Shown one piece after another: positions 1-12,045 of a DNA stretch of 64,000 nucleotides. The notes beneath the pieces are model-generated. The model did not search any database and had not been told where the DNA came from. It saw nothing but the letters and a program-made list of their open reading frames with translations. The first letter of the stretch is position 1. Every line of letters starts with the position of its first letter. The position numbers and the translations under genes were made by a program. Origin of the DNA: Luscinia megarhynchos (lineage: Eukaryota; Chordata; Aves; Passeriformes; Turdidae); assembly GCA_034336665.1 (NCBI GenBank), contig CM067592.1, positions 39,311,889 to 39,375,888 on the forward strand. Reading direction: 5' to 3'.

Positions 1-2717
1 GCTTCTTATTTAACTGACATAAAACTGTTTAAGATTAATGAAAGGTAGATACTGCTGGCTGTAATTGCATTGCACCAAATTAGAACACAAATTTCAAATA
101 TTTTGAAAATAAAAAAAAATTCAAAAAACAACTACAAAATACATTTAGGAATGCAAAAAAATGGAAAATAATTTTAAATTAATGGTGATAGTCTAGAAAA
201 GAAAACAATCAAAGCATCAATGCAATAAAGTTCAGTAAAGACAGATATGATTGTCATAGGCATAAGAATTATAGCTAAAATAAAGAAATGATCAGGTAGA
301 ACCTCAGGGACAACAATTTTGCCTCAATTTTGATTTTATAGCACATGAAGTACTGCATTAAAATTTTATTCACCACAAAGACAAAAAAATATGAGCTCAC
401 AGGAGAATAACTCAGATTTAATTCCATGGCACTGTTCTTAATAGGCTATAGGATTGATAGAGAAGACATGCTATATCTCATTAAAATTTCGCAATATTTA
501 TTGACTGTGGTAAAAAATTTACCCCTACACATAGTAAAAGCTGTGACAGTTCAAGCATGCTCTTCAGAATAGTTAAAGACTAAGAAAGCATGTGGTACAC
601 ATTCCCTTATTCTATTCTCCAGATCTTTCTTTACCTCCTGATCATTGCTCTAACTTTACTTGGGATTACCATTATTGTTTTGCTAAACCAGTAAACCTAA
701 ATCTAAAAAAAAAAAAAAAAAAAAGAAAAACCAAACTGTAGAACTAAGCTGTTTTATATCTGAACAATATAAGATAGAATGATGCATCATAGTTTTTGTT
801 TTCAAAATATATTCTATGTCAGGTTTTTGAAAAACATCCCTTTTTTCCTTACAGGAGTTTCTCATGACATTGTAAATATTGAGTTCAGGTTTTTATTTTT
901 TTTCACATACTGGCCTTATTATTACAAAAAAATTAATTACAAGTATGAAAAATACAAATGAATATTTTTAAGATAAAAATAGACTGGAAGAAAGAAATAT
1001 TTGGAGGACAATTTATTTTCTCCTTGCTCTAAAATTTTATGTGACTAAGCAGATAGAAATCAATTTTCTGAAAATGTTACAGTAGCTAATGAAAAGAGAT
1101 GCAAAATATTGTACTTGTACTTTTTTTTCATCTGAGAATTGATATGCACCATTTGACAGGTGTTGGTAGCTGTTAAGCTAATAAGAGCATTAGAGAAATA
1201 TCTCTCCCAGTAGAATCAAGTACTGCAAAGAAATCCATATTAAGATATTTGGTTGGTGTAAAGTCTTAGCATTTTTTTTCTGAATTTAAAATAAACCAAA
1301 CAACAAATCACAACCTAAATACATTTCTAATTCCTTTTGCACTGAAAATGCCAAAGCAAAATTGACATTTTGACTTTTTCTTCAGAAAGTAGACAGTTTT
1401 GATGGAGTGTTTTTTCAGACAAGCAGCATGATGAATTCTATACACATTCATGAATAGCTCTAACTGACAAAGCCTGGTTTTATTTTCCCATTAAAAAAAA
1501 AGAAAAATAGAAAAAAACACCCATCTTGACTTGTGTTTGAGATTTCTGCTAGTGCTTATTTAAAGGCTTTTGCTTTTTCCATCAGTATGTGAATTACCTA
1601 GTTTTGCAGATTAATATTATATATATGCATATTAAAGAGCATAATGTGTCACAATGTGAGTATCCACTGCAGTTCACTGTGTCTGATTGCTAATGTCCTC
1701 CCATTTGTGAGAAGTTAAAGAATGTGATTAAAAAATAATAAGCAAGCACATCAATAAAGCACATCAAGAATATAACGGATCAATGACAAAATGACAGCAA
1801 AGTTATAATTCAGAGCATTCTTTCCATCCCAATATTTGAAAAACAATAAAGGAAAAAGATTTATTATTTCCCATCGGGGGAACTAAAAAGTGCAAAATTT
1901 TAAAGGAATATCAACAAGAGTACTGTGAGGAATGGGTCCTAGCTACTGGATCAGCCAAAAATGTACGTTGTGACAATTAGTTTGAACTGGGTTTGCTGAA
2001 ACTTGCAAACCCCATAAAATTTAGTCAAGGAAATGTGCACACAGGCATTTTTTTCCTTTTCTTGTTTGTTTGTTTCATCTGTTATGAACCCTTGGGGTGC
2101 ATAAATAATACTTTGTTTGAAGAAGTTTATGTTTGAAATCGCTTTAATCATTCTCTGTCACAGGCTCCCATAGGAAAAAATGTCTCTCAGGTTCATAGAG
2201 TAAACAGGAGATTAGAGTCCTTATATTCAGTCTGAGGGGTAAAAATCGTGTAGTTCCTCCTTAATGAAAAGTTAACAAAAACTATCTACAGTTAAAGATA
2301 ATTTAAGGAGCATAATAAAGAACCTAAACTAGAAGCAGTCAGAAATAGGGTAAAGAAAAAATGAAGTAAACACAATGAGATGAAAAATGTCTTCCTCTGT
2401 AAGCAGCTATATTTACTAATGAAATAAAACCATACTCAACACAGTGCAAGAAAACAATAAACTAGACACAAAGCAATTTCATTGCAGATGTAGGCAATGC
2501 TGAAGAACAATGTTTGGGACAACTGACATTTTGCTGATCACCTAATTACAAAAACAATATTGCATGTGATACCACTGTGAGATTTTTTTTAAAAGTCACT
2601 AGGAAGAAACAAAACAATTTTGGGATCAGAATACATAAAAACCCACCTATTAAATAGACTTAGGTTTCACTATATTAAATAAACAAGAAAGGTTGTCTAA
2701 ATATATGAATCTCAAAA
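1..2717. other. Unique AT-rich non-genic DNA
   Basis: No convincing gene, RNA or recognisable repeat is visible. Open frames are short and rich in Phe, Lys and Ile, as expected by chance in AT-rich sequence. A run of about 20 A occurs near 703-724. A conserved non-coding element could be here, but that cannot be judged from one sequence. Confidence 0.6.
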
Positions 2718-2915
2718 TCTACAGGGATGTGGGAACACAGACAAGCATATCCTGGACTACATCAAAATAATTGTCATCAGCAGGTCAAGGGAGAGATTCT
2801 GGCTTTGGTGAACGTCTTGAGGCTCCCACCCCAGGAAGTATGTGGACCTATTGGAGTGGGTCCAGAAAAGGGCCACAAAGAGTATTCAAAGACTGTAGCA
2901 CCTCTACAGGGATGA
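2718..2915 (+). mobile_element. CR1 LINE fragment
   Basis: The sequence reads like the CR1 segment just after the reverse-transcriptase frame: 'acacagacaagcatatcctgg', then 'agcaggtcaagggag', then 'gtccagaaaagggccacaaag', then 'agcacctctac'. All are in CR1 sense order. The element is truncated at both ends and diverged, so it is old. The + orientation follows from the reading direction of these blocks. Confidence 0.75.
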
Positions 2916-3408
2916 GTAAGCCTATATCAGGGTTTTTGTTTACTTAAGCTCAACAGAGTGTAAATAAGAATGGGATGTAGTGCAGCAATTTCTACAGTCT
3001 GCTCTAAAAGTCTATTTTTTCCTTTAGGACACAAGAGGAAAAAAATTAAAGGTAAGTGCTCTAAATAATAGAGCAAAGTATCATAAATTTTTTATACTAT
3101 GAGACACTGCATCTGGATTATCTAACTTTTCAGGTGTAGAAAACAGAGGAGCTGTAAAAAAAAATTAAAAGTATGTCAAAAATCATTGATGTCTGATTTG
3201 CTTAGAACAAATAATGACAAAATGTGCATGCATTTTTCAGAACTATCTCACTAGACAGTGAATAAATAGATAGGAATTAAATCGAAGTGAGGAGATCTCA
3301 ATGATATAAAGAAAAATGAAGAAGAAATGCACATCATAGAAGACAAAATGGATATTGTCTTCTCTGTGAGCTCCAGGGAGAGCCCTCCAATATCAAAGAA
3401 TTGTTGAA

Positions 3409-3740
3409 AGCTGTGGTGGGCTGGTCCTGGCTGCCTGCACACCAGGTGCCCACCAAAGCCACTCTATCACTCCTCAGCAAAACAGGGGAAGGAAAATAAA
3501 AAAGGCTTGTGGTTTGTGATAAGGGCTGAGATCACTCAGGAATTACTGTCACAGTCAAAAGGTGCTTCTTTTTAAGTTTTATTGCCAGTCAAATTAGAGC
3601 TGGATGATGACAACTAAGAAAAAATAATAAATTCCCTTCCCCTTCCACTTCTCCTTCCCCTTCTTTTTTTTTCTTCTTTTCTTCTTTTCTTCTTTTCTTT
3701 TTTTCTTCTTTTCTTTCTTCTTTTCACTTTCTTCTGTTTT
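3409..3740 (-). mobile_element. Avian ERVL-type LTR fragment (minus strand)
   Basis: The segment starts with 'tgtggtgggctgg' and continues through 'caggtgcccaccaaagccactctatcactcc', 'aggggaaggaaaat' and 'attactgtcacagtcaaaa'. It ends in a long pyrimidine tract (about 3631-3735). This order matches an LTR family I recognise from chicken and other birds, read from its 3' end, so the LTR lies on the minus strand. Only the 3' part is present. The pyrimidine tract looks expanded compared with the family as I remember it. Boundaries are approximate and no target-site duplication was found. Confidence 0.55.
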
Positions 3741-4898
3741 ATTGTTTCTTTCCCTAAATATGAGTATTCTATTTTTGCAAATACAAAAAAGACTGTTTGA
3801 TTTAAGGTCTTCTCTGGAGATGGCAAATTGTAATAAGAATCTAAAGACTGACATGAGAACTGTTATTTGTCTTAGATTATTAAAATTCAGCAGGAATAAA
3901 AATGAAAAAAAAGAGTTTTGTTTCTCTAATAAGATGAAGAAATTAAACTGGGTTTTTGCTTGCTTATTTATAAAAAAATAAAAGAAGATTTTTGCTCCTT
4001 CAGCCTAACTAACCTTTTATTCTATCTTCAAGTAAATCAAAATATCATACAGGTATGCATGTGTCTAATTCTTTGGTTGAATAATAGAAAAGAATGTGTT
4101 GTGTAATAACTGAATCATTGGGGTGTTGTCTGAATCTAAAAAAGGGGGCAGTTAATGTCGCTTTCATATAAGCATTGTTAAAGCATTACAGAGACAGAAT
4201 TACATATCCTGATTGAGACCTCCTTCATAAAGGTGGAGAAAGGAATTTCATGGTACTCGTCTAATAGAAAAAGTATCAAAGAATTGGAAAGGACTTTAAA
4301 ATGTGTGACATGATGCAGCATTTTGCAGAGAGCATTTCTCTCTGCCAGTCTATTTTTAACTTAAATCATAAAACCTCTTTACAAATGGCATTGAAGTACT
4401 TCATTAAAATCAAATAAATTTGTCTTAAACGAGTATTGTTAAGATTGAACTTCAAATATAAATGACTCAAGGAAAAGTTTGAATGTTGTTAGATACTGTT
4501 TTTAATTCATTCAGAATCACTAGCAAGTATAACCTAGTGTGCTTCAGGATTTGAAACTTCTGTTATATTTTACAGAAAAGAAATATTTTTTTTTCTGGTG
4601 ACCTCTTGCCATCCTGGACTCTCCTCCTTCCTGAGCTTTGTCTTTCTATATTTTTCCACAAGTCATCTTTCTATATTTTTCCACAAGCCAATGTAGAAAT
4701 TAATTAATAGCCTTGGCACACAATTAAATTATTAATTTGCCTTCCTGAATTTAGATTGTCTGTGTTCCGTCCTTGACAAAATTATCTGCATATTTGAATG
4801 TCCTCTTGTTTTTGGGACAGGATTTAAGTACATTTAATATCTTAGACTACAAAACGCCAGCATACTTCAGGTCCCCTGTATTGTGTTGCATTACAGGA
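3741..4898. other. Unique AT-rich DNA
   Basis: No gene or dispersed repeat is recognised. The only structure seen is the short tandem duplication at 4641-4687, listed separately. Confidence 0.55.
4641..4687. repeat. 25-bp tandem duplication
   Basis: A 25-bp unit beginning 'tctttctatatttttccac' at 4641 is repeated from 4666, with 22 bases identical. The absence of mismatches suggests a fairly recent duplication in unique DNA. Confidence 0.85.
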
Positions 4899-5635
4899 TG
4901 TGGCCAGAAATGTGTATTCTGTCACCATCTGTTGAAGCCAGGTGCGGCAGTGACCCTTATCTCCGTGGCACATACTATCTGCTAATGGGCCATCTTTGAA
5001 ACCAGGAGAGGCAATCATCTTTATCTTTTCCACAGCCCATCCCCCCTCCAGGAAGATATCATCTGCTAACGGGCCATTGTGCCCCACTGCATGACTGATA
5101 AAATTACATCATCCCATTGGGACGTGCTCCAGCAAGGGGGAGGAGCCAAGCCTTTCCTACCTAGAGAAAAATTGAGATTTTGGACAGCAAGAGACCTTCT
5201 TTCCACTGGATTCTACAGGAAAGCTGGACCTTTCCACATCATCCCTGGACTTTTGGAGGAAGGCTGCACCCTTCCACAGGAGCACTGCTTCAGCGGAACC
5301 ACACCTGCCACTGCAGGAGGACTGCAGCCACCATTTAATTGGACTGCTACCAACACCCTGACTGACAGGGTGTCAGGCTGTATTCTGACTGTCAGTGTTT
5401 TTGGGATTGTTCTTCGTATTTCTGTATTTTATTTCTATTTCTGTATTTTATTTCTGTATTTTATTTCTATTTTAATTTTCCTAGTAAAGAACTGTTATTC
5501 CTAATTCCCAGATCTTTGCCTGAGAGCGCCTTAATTTCAAAATTATAATAATTTGGAGGGAGGGGGTTTACATTCTCCATTTCAAAGAGAAGCTTCTGCC
5601 TTTATTGGCAGATACCTGTCCTTCAAACCAGGACA
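4899..5635 (-). mobile_element. ERV long terminal repeat, copy 1 (probable 3' LTR)
   Basis: A 737-bp unit bounded by TG (4899, 'tgtggccagaaatg') and CA (5635, 'aaccaggaca'). It is closely matched, in reverse orientation, by 17136-17839, which defines both ends independently. The minus orientation is preferred for two reasons. Read on the minus strand, the base before the LTR start is preceded by an 11-base purine run (GGAGAAAGGGG, complement of 5636-5646), as expected of a polypurine tract. An open frame of unknown protein also runs up to that point. Against this, the + reading has a U5-like end after 'agtaaagaactgtt' (5484) and an open frame shared by both copies. Orientation therefore stays uncertain. 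No matching target duplication flanks it, which fits a 3' LTR left over from a broken provirus. Confidence 0.75.
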
Positions 5636-5791
5636 CCCCTTTCTCCAAATATTGTTGGGCAGGGTTAAATGCAACCTTCTGACTTTGAACAACAAACTCA
5701 GACTCTTGAAATAAAAGTAACTTTTGTACTGCAAATTCTGGATCATCATTAAGAATTTGAACTTGCCATGGTTGTGATTCCCAGAACACAA
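5636..5791 (-). pseudogene. ERV interior remnant with polypurine tract
   Basis: Next to copy-1 LTR lies a purine run (minus strand; 5636-5646) typical of the plus-strand primer site just before a 3' LTR. Upstream of it on the minus strand, a frame with ATG at 5789 stays open through the tract and into the LTR (to 5568, 73 codons). I do not recognise the protein and cannot say whether it is the end of pol, env or an accessory frame. Where the proviral sequence ends to the right is unclear, probably before 5850. The rest of the provirus is missing. Confidence 0.35.
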
Positions 5792-5984
5792 GCTGAAACT
5801 TTGTTTCGGAAAATTTTGTGTAAAAATCTATGGTGTGTATTTTTTTATCTGTCCTTTACCGAACATGACTCCTGAAAGTTTTCATATATTTGACTTAGTT
5901 TTGATGATTTTTTTTTATTTTGTGCCTTTAATAGTGGTTATTTAGAGCACCAAGATAAAGAATAAATCTGATCAATAGCAAAGG

Positions 5985-6112
5985 CGGCACTCCCTTTTCT
6001 CTCTTTTTTATCTTCTCCCTTTTCTCTTCCTTTTTCTTTTTTTCCCCTTTTCCTTCTTGCCCCTTTCCTTTTCTCTTTTCCACTTTTCCTTTATTTTTTT
6101 TCTTTCCTCTTG
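5985..6112. repeat. Polypyrimidine tract
   Basis: About 125 bases of almost pure C and T on the + strand with no fixed period ('cccttttctctc...', 'ccttttcttt...'). It is a low-complexity tract able to form triplex DNA in principle. No transposon context is seen. Confidence 0.85.
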
Positions 6113-7266
6113 TAACTTCTACTAGTGTGTATTTAGCTTTATCTGAGTTAATTTAACCAGTACTTATTTCTCCTCCCAATGTCAGTTTCATACCATGCTA
6201 CTGTCAGCACAGTTTCTTCATTCTTTAATTCTTACTTGAGTGTTTGAGAGTGAAGTGTACTTTTTAATTTTGAAAAAAATTAGAATATATAATTTTGAGT
6301 TGTTCACTTGTATTGTCACAACTAATCTTAAACAATTAGGACCTTTGCATTGCTTTTCCTTTGGCTATCTTCATTACTTTTGTTGTTGATATCTTCTCTC
6401 AGTCTCCCATTTGTGCTGAATTTCATACTTTGGTGTAAATACATTCCCTTTATATCATAAAAACTGATGAAGATTGGACCATAAGTTAAAGAAATTAAGA
6501 ATATTGTTCTTAAGTTTATTTCTTGCTTTACTAAGTTCCTACTGTCAGGAGAAGCTAAAAAACATCCTAAGATACCTTCATGGTGTTTGATTACAAAAAT
6601 GCAAAACCAAACAAGACAAAAAGCGGTGAATTGAATGTGATATGGTAAAACAAACACATTAAGAGCAATTTCTGTATAGCTATAAAATATGCTGAACTAC
6701 CCAGAAGAGTGGTTACACCTCATAGCCAGCCTCTCTACCCCCTTATTTCTACTTTACTGCTTAATTCCTCTGCTTTTCTGTAACCGAGTCAATAATGTGA
6801 CCTAGGCAGTCACACAAGGCTGAGAGGAACTGTCTGACTTTCACTCAAAATCTCTGTACAGCTCTGTCTTTGAGAAGTGGACTGCAAATGCAACACAGTC
6901 AGAAAGGCCTGTTCTTCTTGCTAGGACAATTTACAGTCACCAGCTGAAATGGAAAGTCACTGCACTGCATCTGGTCATCCCTTAATGTGACAATGTGATA
7001 TTCTCTTCTGTAATCAATGTGACCCAGCCTTGTGGGGTCCTGATGAGGCTCAACATTAAGGTGCAAAGTGGAAGGCAGATGGTAAAAACATGTCTATGAC
7101 ACTGTTTTGGATATTCATGCAAATGCTCACAACCTGCTGTCCTGATATTATGCAATGGTCTCATTGCAATGAGCATACAGTATTAAAGACAAAATTTGGA
7201 GAAGCCTCCTTGCCCATATTGAACAACAGCATGATTTTGAGATTCTTCTATTCTAAAAAAATTGCA

Positions 7267-7318
7267 ATCATCATCATCATTATCATCATCCTCATCATCA
7301 TCATCATCATCATCATCT
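7267..7318. repeat. (ATC)n microsatellite
   Basis: About 17 ATC units with two interruptions ('att' and 'cctc'). Read on the minus strand it gives a run of Asp codons, which is an artefact of the repeat and not a protein. Confidence 0.95.
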
Positions 7319-10257
7319 TGCTTTACAGAAGAATAAAAAATGATAAAATAGTTTTGGTTTCCTCCTGCTGTAAAGCTATAGAGTGGGTCACAATGCTGAT
7401 ACCACCATCTTGACAAGTGCTGGAATACTGTCTTGTAAACAGATTTGTTTTGCATCCCCCATGTTTTTTGAAGAAAGAGAAAAGAAGGGGTGAGGCCACT
7501 TTTTCCTCTTCATCATCTTCAGTGGTAATCATTGCAGTTGATTCATTGTCATTTCTGCCATGCAGCTGAGTTCTTCAACCTTGGATTTGTTTTATACAGC
7601 AGATATTTAATTGCTGCTGCTTAGGCTGTGGGACTGGAAAGCTTACCTTGAAGTCCATTTTATCCATTAAATTTACAATAATGAAACATTAAAATTTTGA
7701 ATACATAAAAACTAATCATTGATGTTGACAAAGGATCATTGAATGTCTGCTTCAGCCCTGTATGCAATTTTAAATTCTATTTCATTTTAATTATGTATGA
7801 AATTACAACAAAATGAAACAGATGAAACAAGCATATAGGGGCATTACTTGCATGCTGTTTTGGTATTTATTTTTTATATTTGCAGTGGATGATTAAATCA
7901 TAATAACTTGAAATGTATTTTATACTGATGTCACGTTCTTGGTTGTTACATAGTCTGCTTTTTTGTACAGCTGCTCTGAGATACTGGATAATAGACAAAA
8001 TTCTCTAGGTTCACCAAATTATTTCTTCTGCTTCGATATACAGTCGAAATCTTTCTGTGAAAGTCATGAACCTCAATTGGGAATAAAAGTTTTTGCAAAG
8101 GCAAACACTCGGTGCTTTAAATACCAGGCTTCTGGAAGCAGCCCAACAGTTAATTTTCATATGATTAATTTCTTAGTTAAATCAATCCATGTGACATCTG
8201 TATGTAGGAACAAAAATGCTTTCACATCCTATCCTGCATGTGCATGCATTCCCTAATGACCAAAAAGATACAGCAGGATGAGATCACCTATGAAATCTTC
8301 CCACAGCACTGTTTCCTTGGAACATTTGCCAGCAAGACTCTGGAGGAGAGCAGATGACAAGTGACTTTTTGTTTAATGTATCTAACTTTATAAAAGAATG
8401 CCTTCAGATACCAGGAGGCAGAATCTGAATTTTTCTGCCTTCCTTTCCTCTTGATCTAGGAATGTGCTTGATAAAACCTCTATAAGGAAAAAAAATCAAT
8501 TTCTCCCACTCCAATATGAATTTTGTAATTTGGATTCCATATAAAACATTTGATTATCTGGATTTGTTGTTGCTGTTTTTTTGGATACCACATTACTGAG
8601 GAATCTCCTTGAACCCTGAATTCATATGCAAAACACTCAGTATACGCTATAGTCTTCACATAGGCTGAAATTCTAAAATATTTTTCTGAATCAAAAAGAA
8701 CATGAAGTTCTCTCAAAACTAAAGTAAATACTACATATATAGGCACCAGTAATAAATCTGGATTTAAATGGCATAGAAATTAATAAATTTTTTTATTTTG
8801 GAAATTAAAAATATCTATATTTTTCATCTTTAACAATATCTGTGTTCTCATCTTTAACAATATATTAGGTTTGTGGGGGAAATATGTGGTGAACTACCTG
8901 TGCGTGCCGTTTGCTTTCTTACCACAGTTATAAAATTGAAGAAGGTACTTCTGAGTCAAGAAAGGCTTATTTCTCCTGTCAATTTGAACTCAAATTCTAA
9001 TGTGTTTTTGGAATAAGCATAAAGAAACATGAATATTTTTCATTGCTTTGATTATAAAATCTAATAATTTTGTAGATAAACTGTATACAATAGTTATTTA
9101 CTGGTCATATACCAAATTACTGTAGAGGGACCAAGGCAGGTTTTCAAGCTTTCTACAGTACTCCTAGGGAGCCCATTTACTAAGAAAATTTTGTGAACAG
9201 AAGAAACCCATCAATGCAAATGTGTGGAGAGCTCACACTCACTTAAATCAGAATAGGAATGTAAAATGGAAAGTAGCTTCTTTGGAGTTAAGATGGAAAA
9301 CAGAAATTTCACTGTTCCATCTGTGGTACACAAATTCCAAATAATTGAGCTTTTACACCCTGCTGTGCTACTGTCTGCTGTTGGAAGTTCCCACATCTCT
9401 GCACACACCATTAAAATTTCTATTAGCAAGTTCTCTACTGGAGTTATCAAGTGTTTCTTGGTCACAACATTCTTCTTTGGGGCTTTGTCTGGGAAGCTTT
9501 TATTACTGTTTCTAAATTAGTTTGACCAGCTTATAAATGACAGCATCTAAATAACCACTCTATAACTAAATTAGTAGGAATAGAATAATTTCTGAAAAAC
9601 AATGTCTCCCTTCCTAACAACTTTATTAATCCAATGTTAAGTAATTTTTAATAAAAAATGCGGGAAACAGTTGGCTGCTGTCTGTATGTGCAGCAGGGTT
9701 GTCTTGTGCATGAAAAACAGTGCATTTGCCTCAAAGTAGGATACCTAACTTTCTGTCCTTATTCTGGCTAAAAAAGTACTTTTCTTGCTTTTTTTCCTCA
9801 CTTTTTGTTTGCATCCTCATGTTCTGGGGTTAGATAAGACTTACACTCAGAAATTACAAAAGTTCTGGCAAGAAAATATAAACAGTCTGTTTTCCTTGAT
9901 GATTCATGAACAGCACAGAGTCCTGACTTCAGTGAAGTCTAGGTCTCTGAGGTCCAGAATCTTATGTCATGTTTATGACAATATATCCATATTAAGGATG
10001 TGATATTTTATGTCAAATACGGTCACAGAACTTTTTACCCAGTTTGGAAAGGATCACAAAAGACACTCTTGTTCAGCTTATCGTGGGAAAGGGAGCCTAG
10101 ACAAAATTATCTAGCATATTTTAACTACATCTTGAAAATGTGCAGGGGTGGCAATTAGCCATATGCCTATGATATGATAAGAAGATGTTTCAGTTATTCA
10201 TGGTTCTTGCTATAAAAAATTTATTTCTTACATTAAGATGAAATTTCCCCCAATGTA

Positions 10258-10802
10258 ACTTACGAGCTTCTCCACTTGTTTCCCCTCTGGAAGAGGAAGC
10301 CTCTATACTCTTTGTAGACACTCATCAAATGCTGAAATGCTCGGATGTGGTCCCCCCCAGAGCCTTCAGGGACAAAAACGTCATTCCAATAGTCTTTCAT
10401 CACAGAGCTGTCTTTCCAGCCCTTTGGTCATCTTTGTGACCCCCCTTTGGTCTGTCTTCAGGCTGTCTGCCTATTTTTTAATTTTGGGAACCAGAACTGG
10501 GCACTATTCCCGGTGCAGCATGACAAGCACAGAGGATTGGGATTATCACTTCTCCTCTGTGCTATTAGTACCCCTGCAGAGGTGTTTGCCTTCATTACTG
10601 CAGAGGTATTCTGATTTGTCCATCAGAGCTCTTTCAGCTGGGCTGCTCCCCACCCACACACTATAGCCCATACTGGGCTCCCTGTCTTTGTCATCCCAGG
10701 TGTGGGGCTTCACACTTTCCCTCCTTAAACTTCATTCTCTTCTTCATGTTTCACTCTCCCAGCTCACTCATGCCCCTCTGTAAGATATCTTCCCTTCTGA
10801 AC
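10258..10802 (-). mobile_element. CR1 LINE, 3' part of a split copy
   Basis: Minus-strand CR1, recognised from the order of the 3' region blocks: 'cagccctttggtcatctttgtgac', 'gggaaccagaactgggcac', 'tatagcccatactgggctccctg', 'ccaggtgtggggcttcacactt'. It stops at about 10802, where an ERVL LTR begins. It resumes near 12046 with the next colinear CR1 segment, so both parts belong to one insertion. Confidence 0.75.
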
Positions 10803-11234
10803 TGTTCTCGTCTTTGCTAGGATAGTGTTTGTCTTCTTCCTAACTGGTATTGTGATGTTATTTTGGACTTGGTATGAAGATAATGATGATGGCACACTGA
10901 AGTTTTGGTTGTTTTTGTCGTTGTTAAGTGTGGCTTTCCCTAAGTAAGTCAAGGACTCTTCATATTCTCCTGCTCTGCTAGTGAGAAGGCTGAAAGGCCC
11001 ACAAGAAGCTGGACAGGACAGTTGGCCTGCACTGGCCACAGAGATATTCCATGCCATAGAACATTGTGCTTAATATTAAAGTTGAGGGGAACTGACATCT
11101 GATAATAAGTGGTGAACATGTGCATTGTGCATCAATTATTTTGTATATTTTAGTTATTTTATGGCAATTATTATAATTTTTTTCTGTCCAATTAAACTGT
11201 CTTTATCTGAAGAGTCTTCTCATTCCTACTCTTC
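10803..11234 (+). mobile_element. ERVL-type LTR, interrupted
   Basis: The start 'tgttctcgtctttgctagg' aligns base for base in length with the conserved avian ERVL LTR start. It is followed in order by 'ttcttcctaactggtat', 'cacactgaagttttggttgtt', 'agtcaaggactcttcat', 'agtgagaaggctg', 'atattccatgcc', 'tggtgaac...gtgcattgtgcatca' and 'attaaactgtctttatct'. It breaks off at 11234 in the U5-like part, where a second LTR begins. A degenerate remainder of U5 may be 11970-12040. The LTR is old and inserted into a still older CR1. Confidence 0.8.
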
Positions 11235-11969
11235 TGTCTTGGTTTAAGGCAATTTAATAGGCAGACACTTGAAAATAAATTACTTCATATTTTAGCTCTA
11301 ACCATTGCCCTTCCACAAATATGGAGAGAAGAATGCGAGGAGATAGAAATGAAAAAAAATAGGTTTACTAAAAAAAACTGAAACAGCAAAAAGTAAAAAT
11401 TATGCTAATAATCTCTTGATACAAAGGTGCTGTATTCTCATGGACTCCCCAGGAACAAAGTAAAGCAAAGCTGAGGAGGCCCTCCTCCAAGATGACGCCC
11501 TCCACAGACAGCCACACTGTCTGAAAGATAAAGGCAGAATGGCAAGCAAGCCCTCCTCACCTGACCACACAGCTGGAGAGGGAGAACAAAAAGAGAAAAA
11601 CAACACAGTAGCCAAACTTCTGCAATTTGCAAAAATTCCCTTTTCCCTCCAACAACAACGGGGAACAAGGACTAAACAATAGGATGCTGGAGTCCAAAAA
11701 CAGCCAAAGGCCTGGCCTGAGCTGTTTGCATCATGCAACCTCACAGAGACCCTCTCACCCCCAGCAGTGGCAGCTGTGTCAGCAATGGTGGCTGGAGAAC
11801 TCTCATGGCTGGAAAAATTGGGAATGGGAGAACTTGAGAACTAGAGAACTCAGCAACAGGGGTGGTGGTGAACCTCTGCAGGTCTGGTGGCTCAGACTAA
11901 ATCATAATAAATCCTGTTACAGAGAGATATTAAGAAATTCGCTGAAACAGCTCTAGATTGCAAAATGCA
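11235..11969 (+). mobile_element. Second LTR nested inside the ERVL LTR
   Basis: A 735-bp unit starting 'tgtcttggtttaagg' and ending '...aaaatgca', with TG/CA ends. The flanks are 'tcttc' (11230-11234) and 'acttc' (11970-11974), a 5-bp target duplication with one mismatch. A poly(A) signal AATAAA lies at about 11904, some 65 bases before the proposed end, as expected for a + strand LTR with a short U5. Open frames on both strands inside it are not recognised. The right boundary is inferred from the near-match duplication and is less certain than the left. Confidence 0.6.
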
Positions 11970-12045
11970 ACTTCTCAGGTTAGAGAGATATGGAATATAG
12001 TATGCATTCTTTATTTGGTGAGTGGGAGGGTCACCCATGACACCT
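11970..12045 (+). mobile_element. Possible remainder of ERVL LTR U5
   Basis: This piece lies between the nested LTR and the resumption of CR1. Its length and position fit the missing ERVL U5 end, and 'gtgagtgggagggtcacccatgaca' ends in CA. The sequence match is weak, so this is inferred mainly from position. Confidence 0.3.

Larger units (their letters stand above)
5850..10257. other. Unique DNA with two simple repeats
   Basis: No gene or transposable element is recognised. A 109-codon open frame on the minus strand (6328-6657) has no known motif, no family resemblance and chance-like composition, so I do not call it. The simple repeats at 5985-6112 and 7267-7318 are listed separately. Confidence 0.5.

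Noticed and set aside
3594..3854. Lysine-rich minus-strand frames
   Set aside because: Produced by the pyrimidine tract of the LTR fragment and its flank; a low-complexity artefact.
6328..6657. 109-codon minus-strand open frame
   Set aside because: No recognisable domain or promoter; length is within chance expectation for 64 kb of AT-rich DNA.
7183..7455. Aspartate-rich minus-strand frame
   Set aside because: The Asp run is only the (ATC)n microsatellite read in one frame.
10337..10666. 109-codon + strand frame
   Set aside because: It is antisense to the CR1 3' region, not a gene.
12018..12023. gtgagt donor
   Set aside because: Lies in LTR/CR1 junction sequence with no coding frame upstream.
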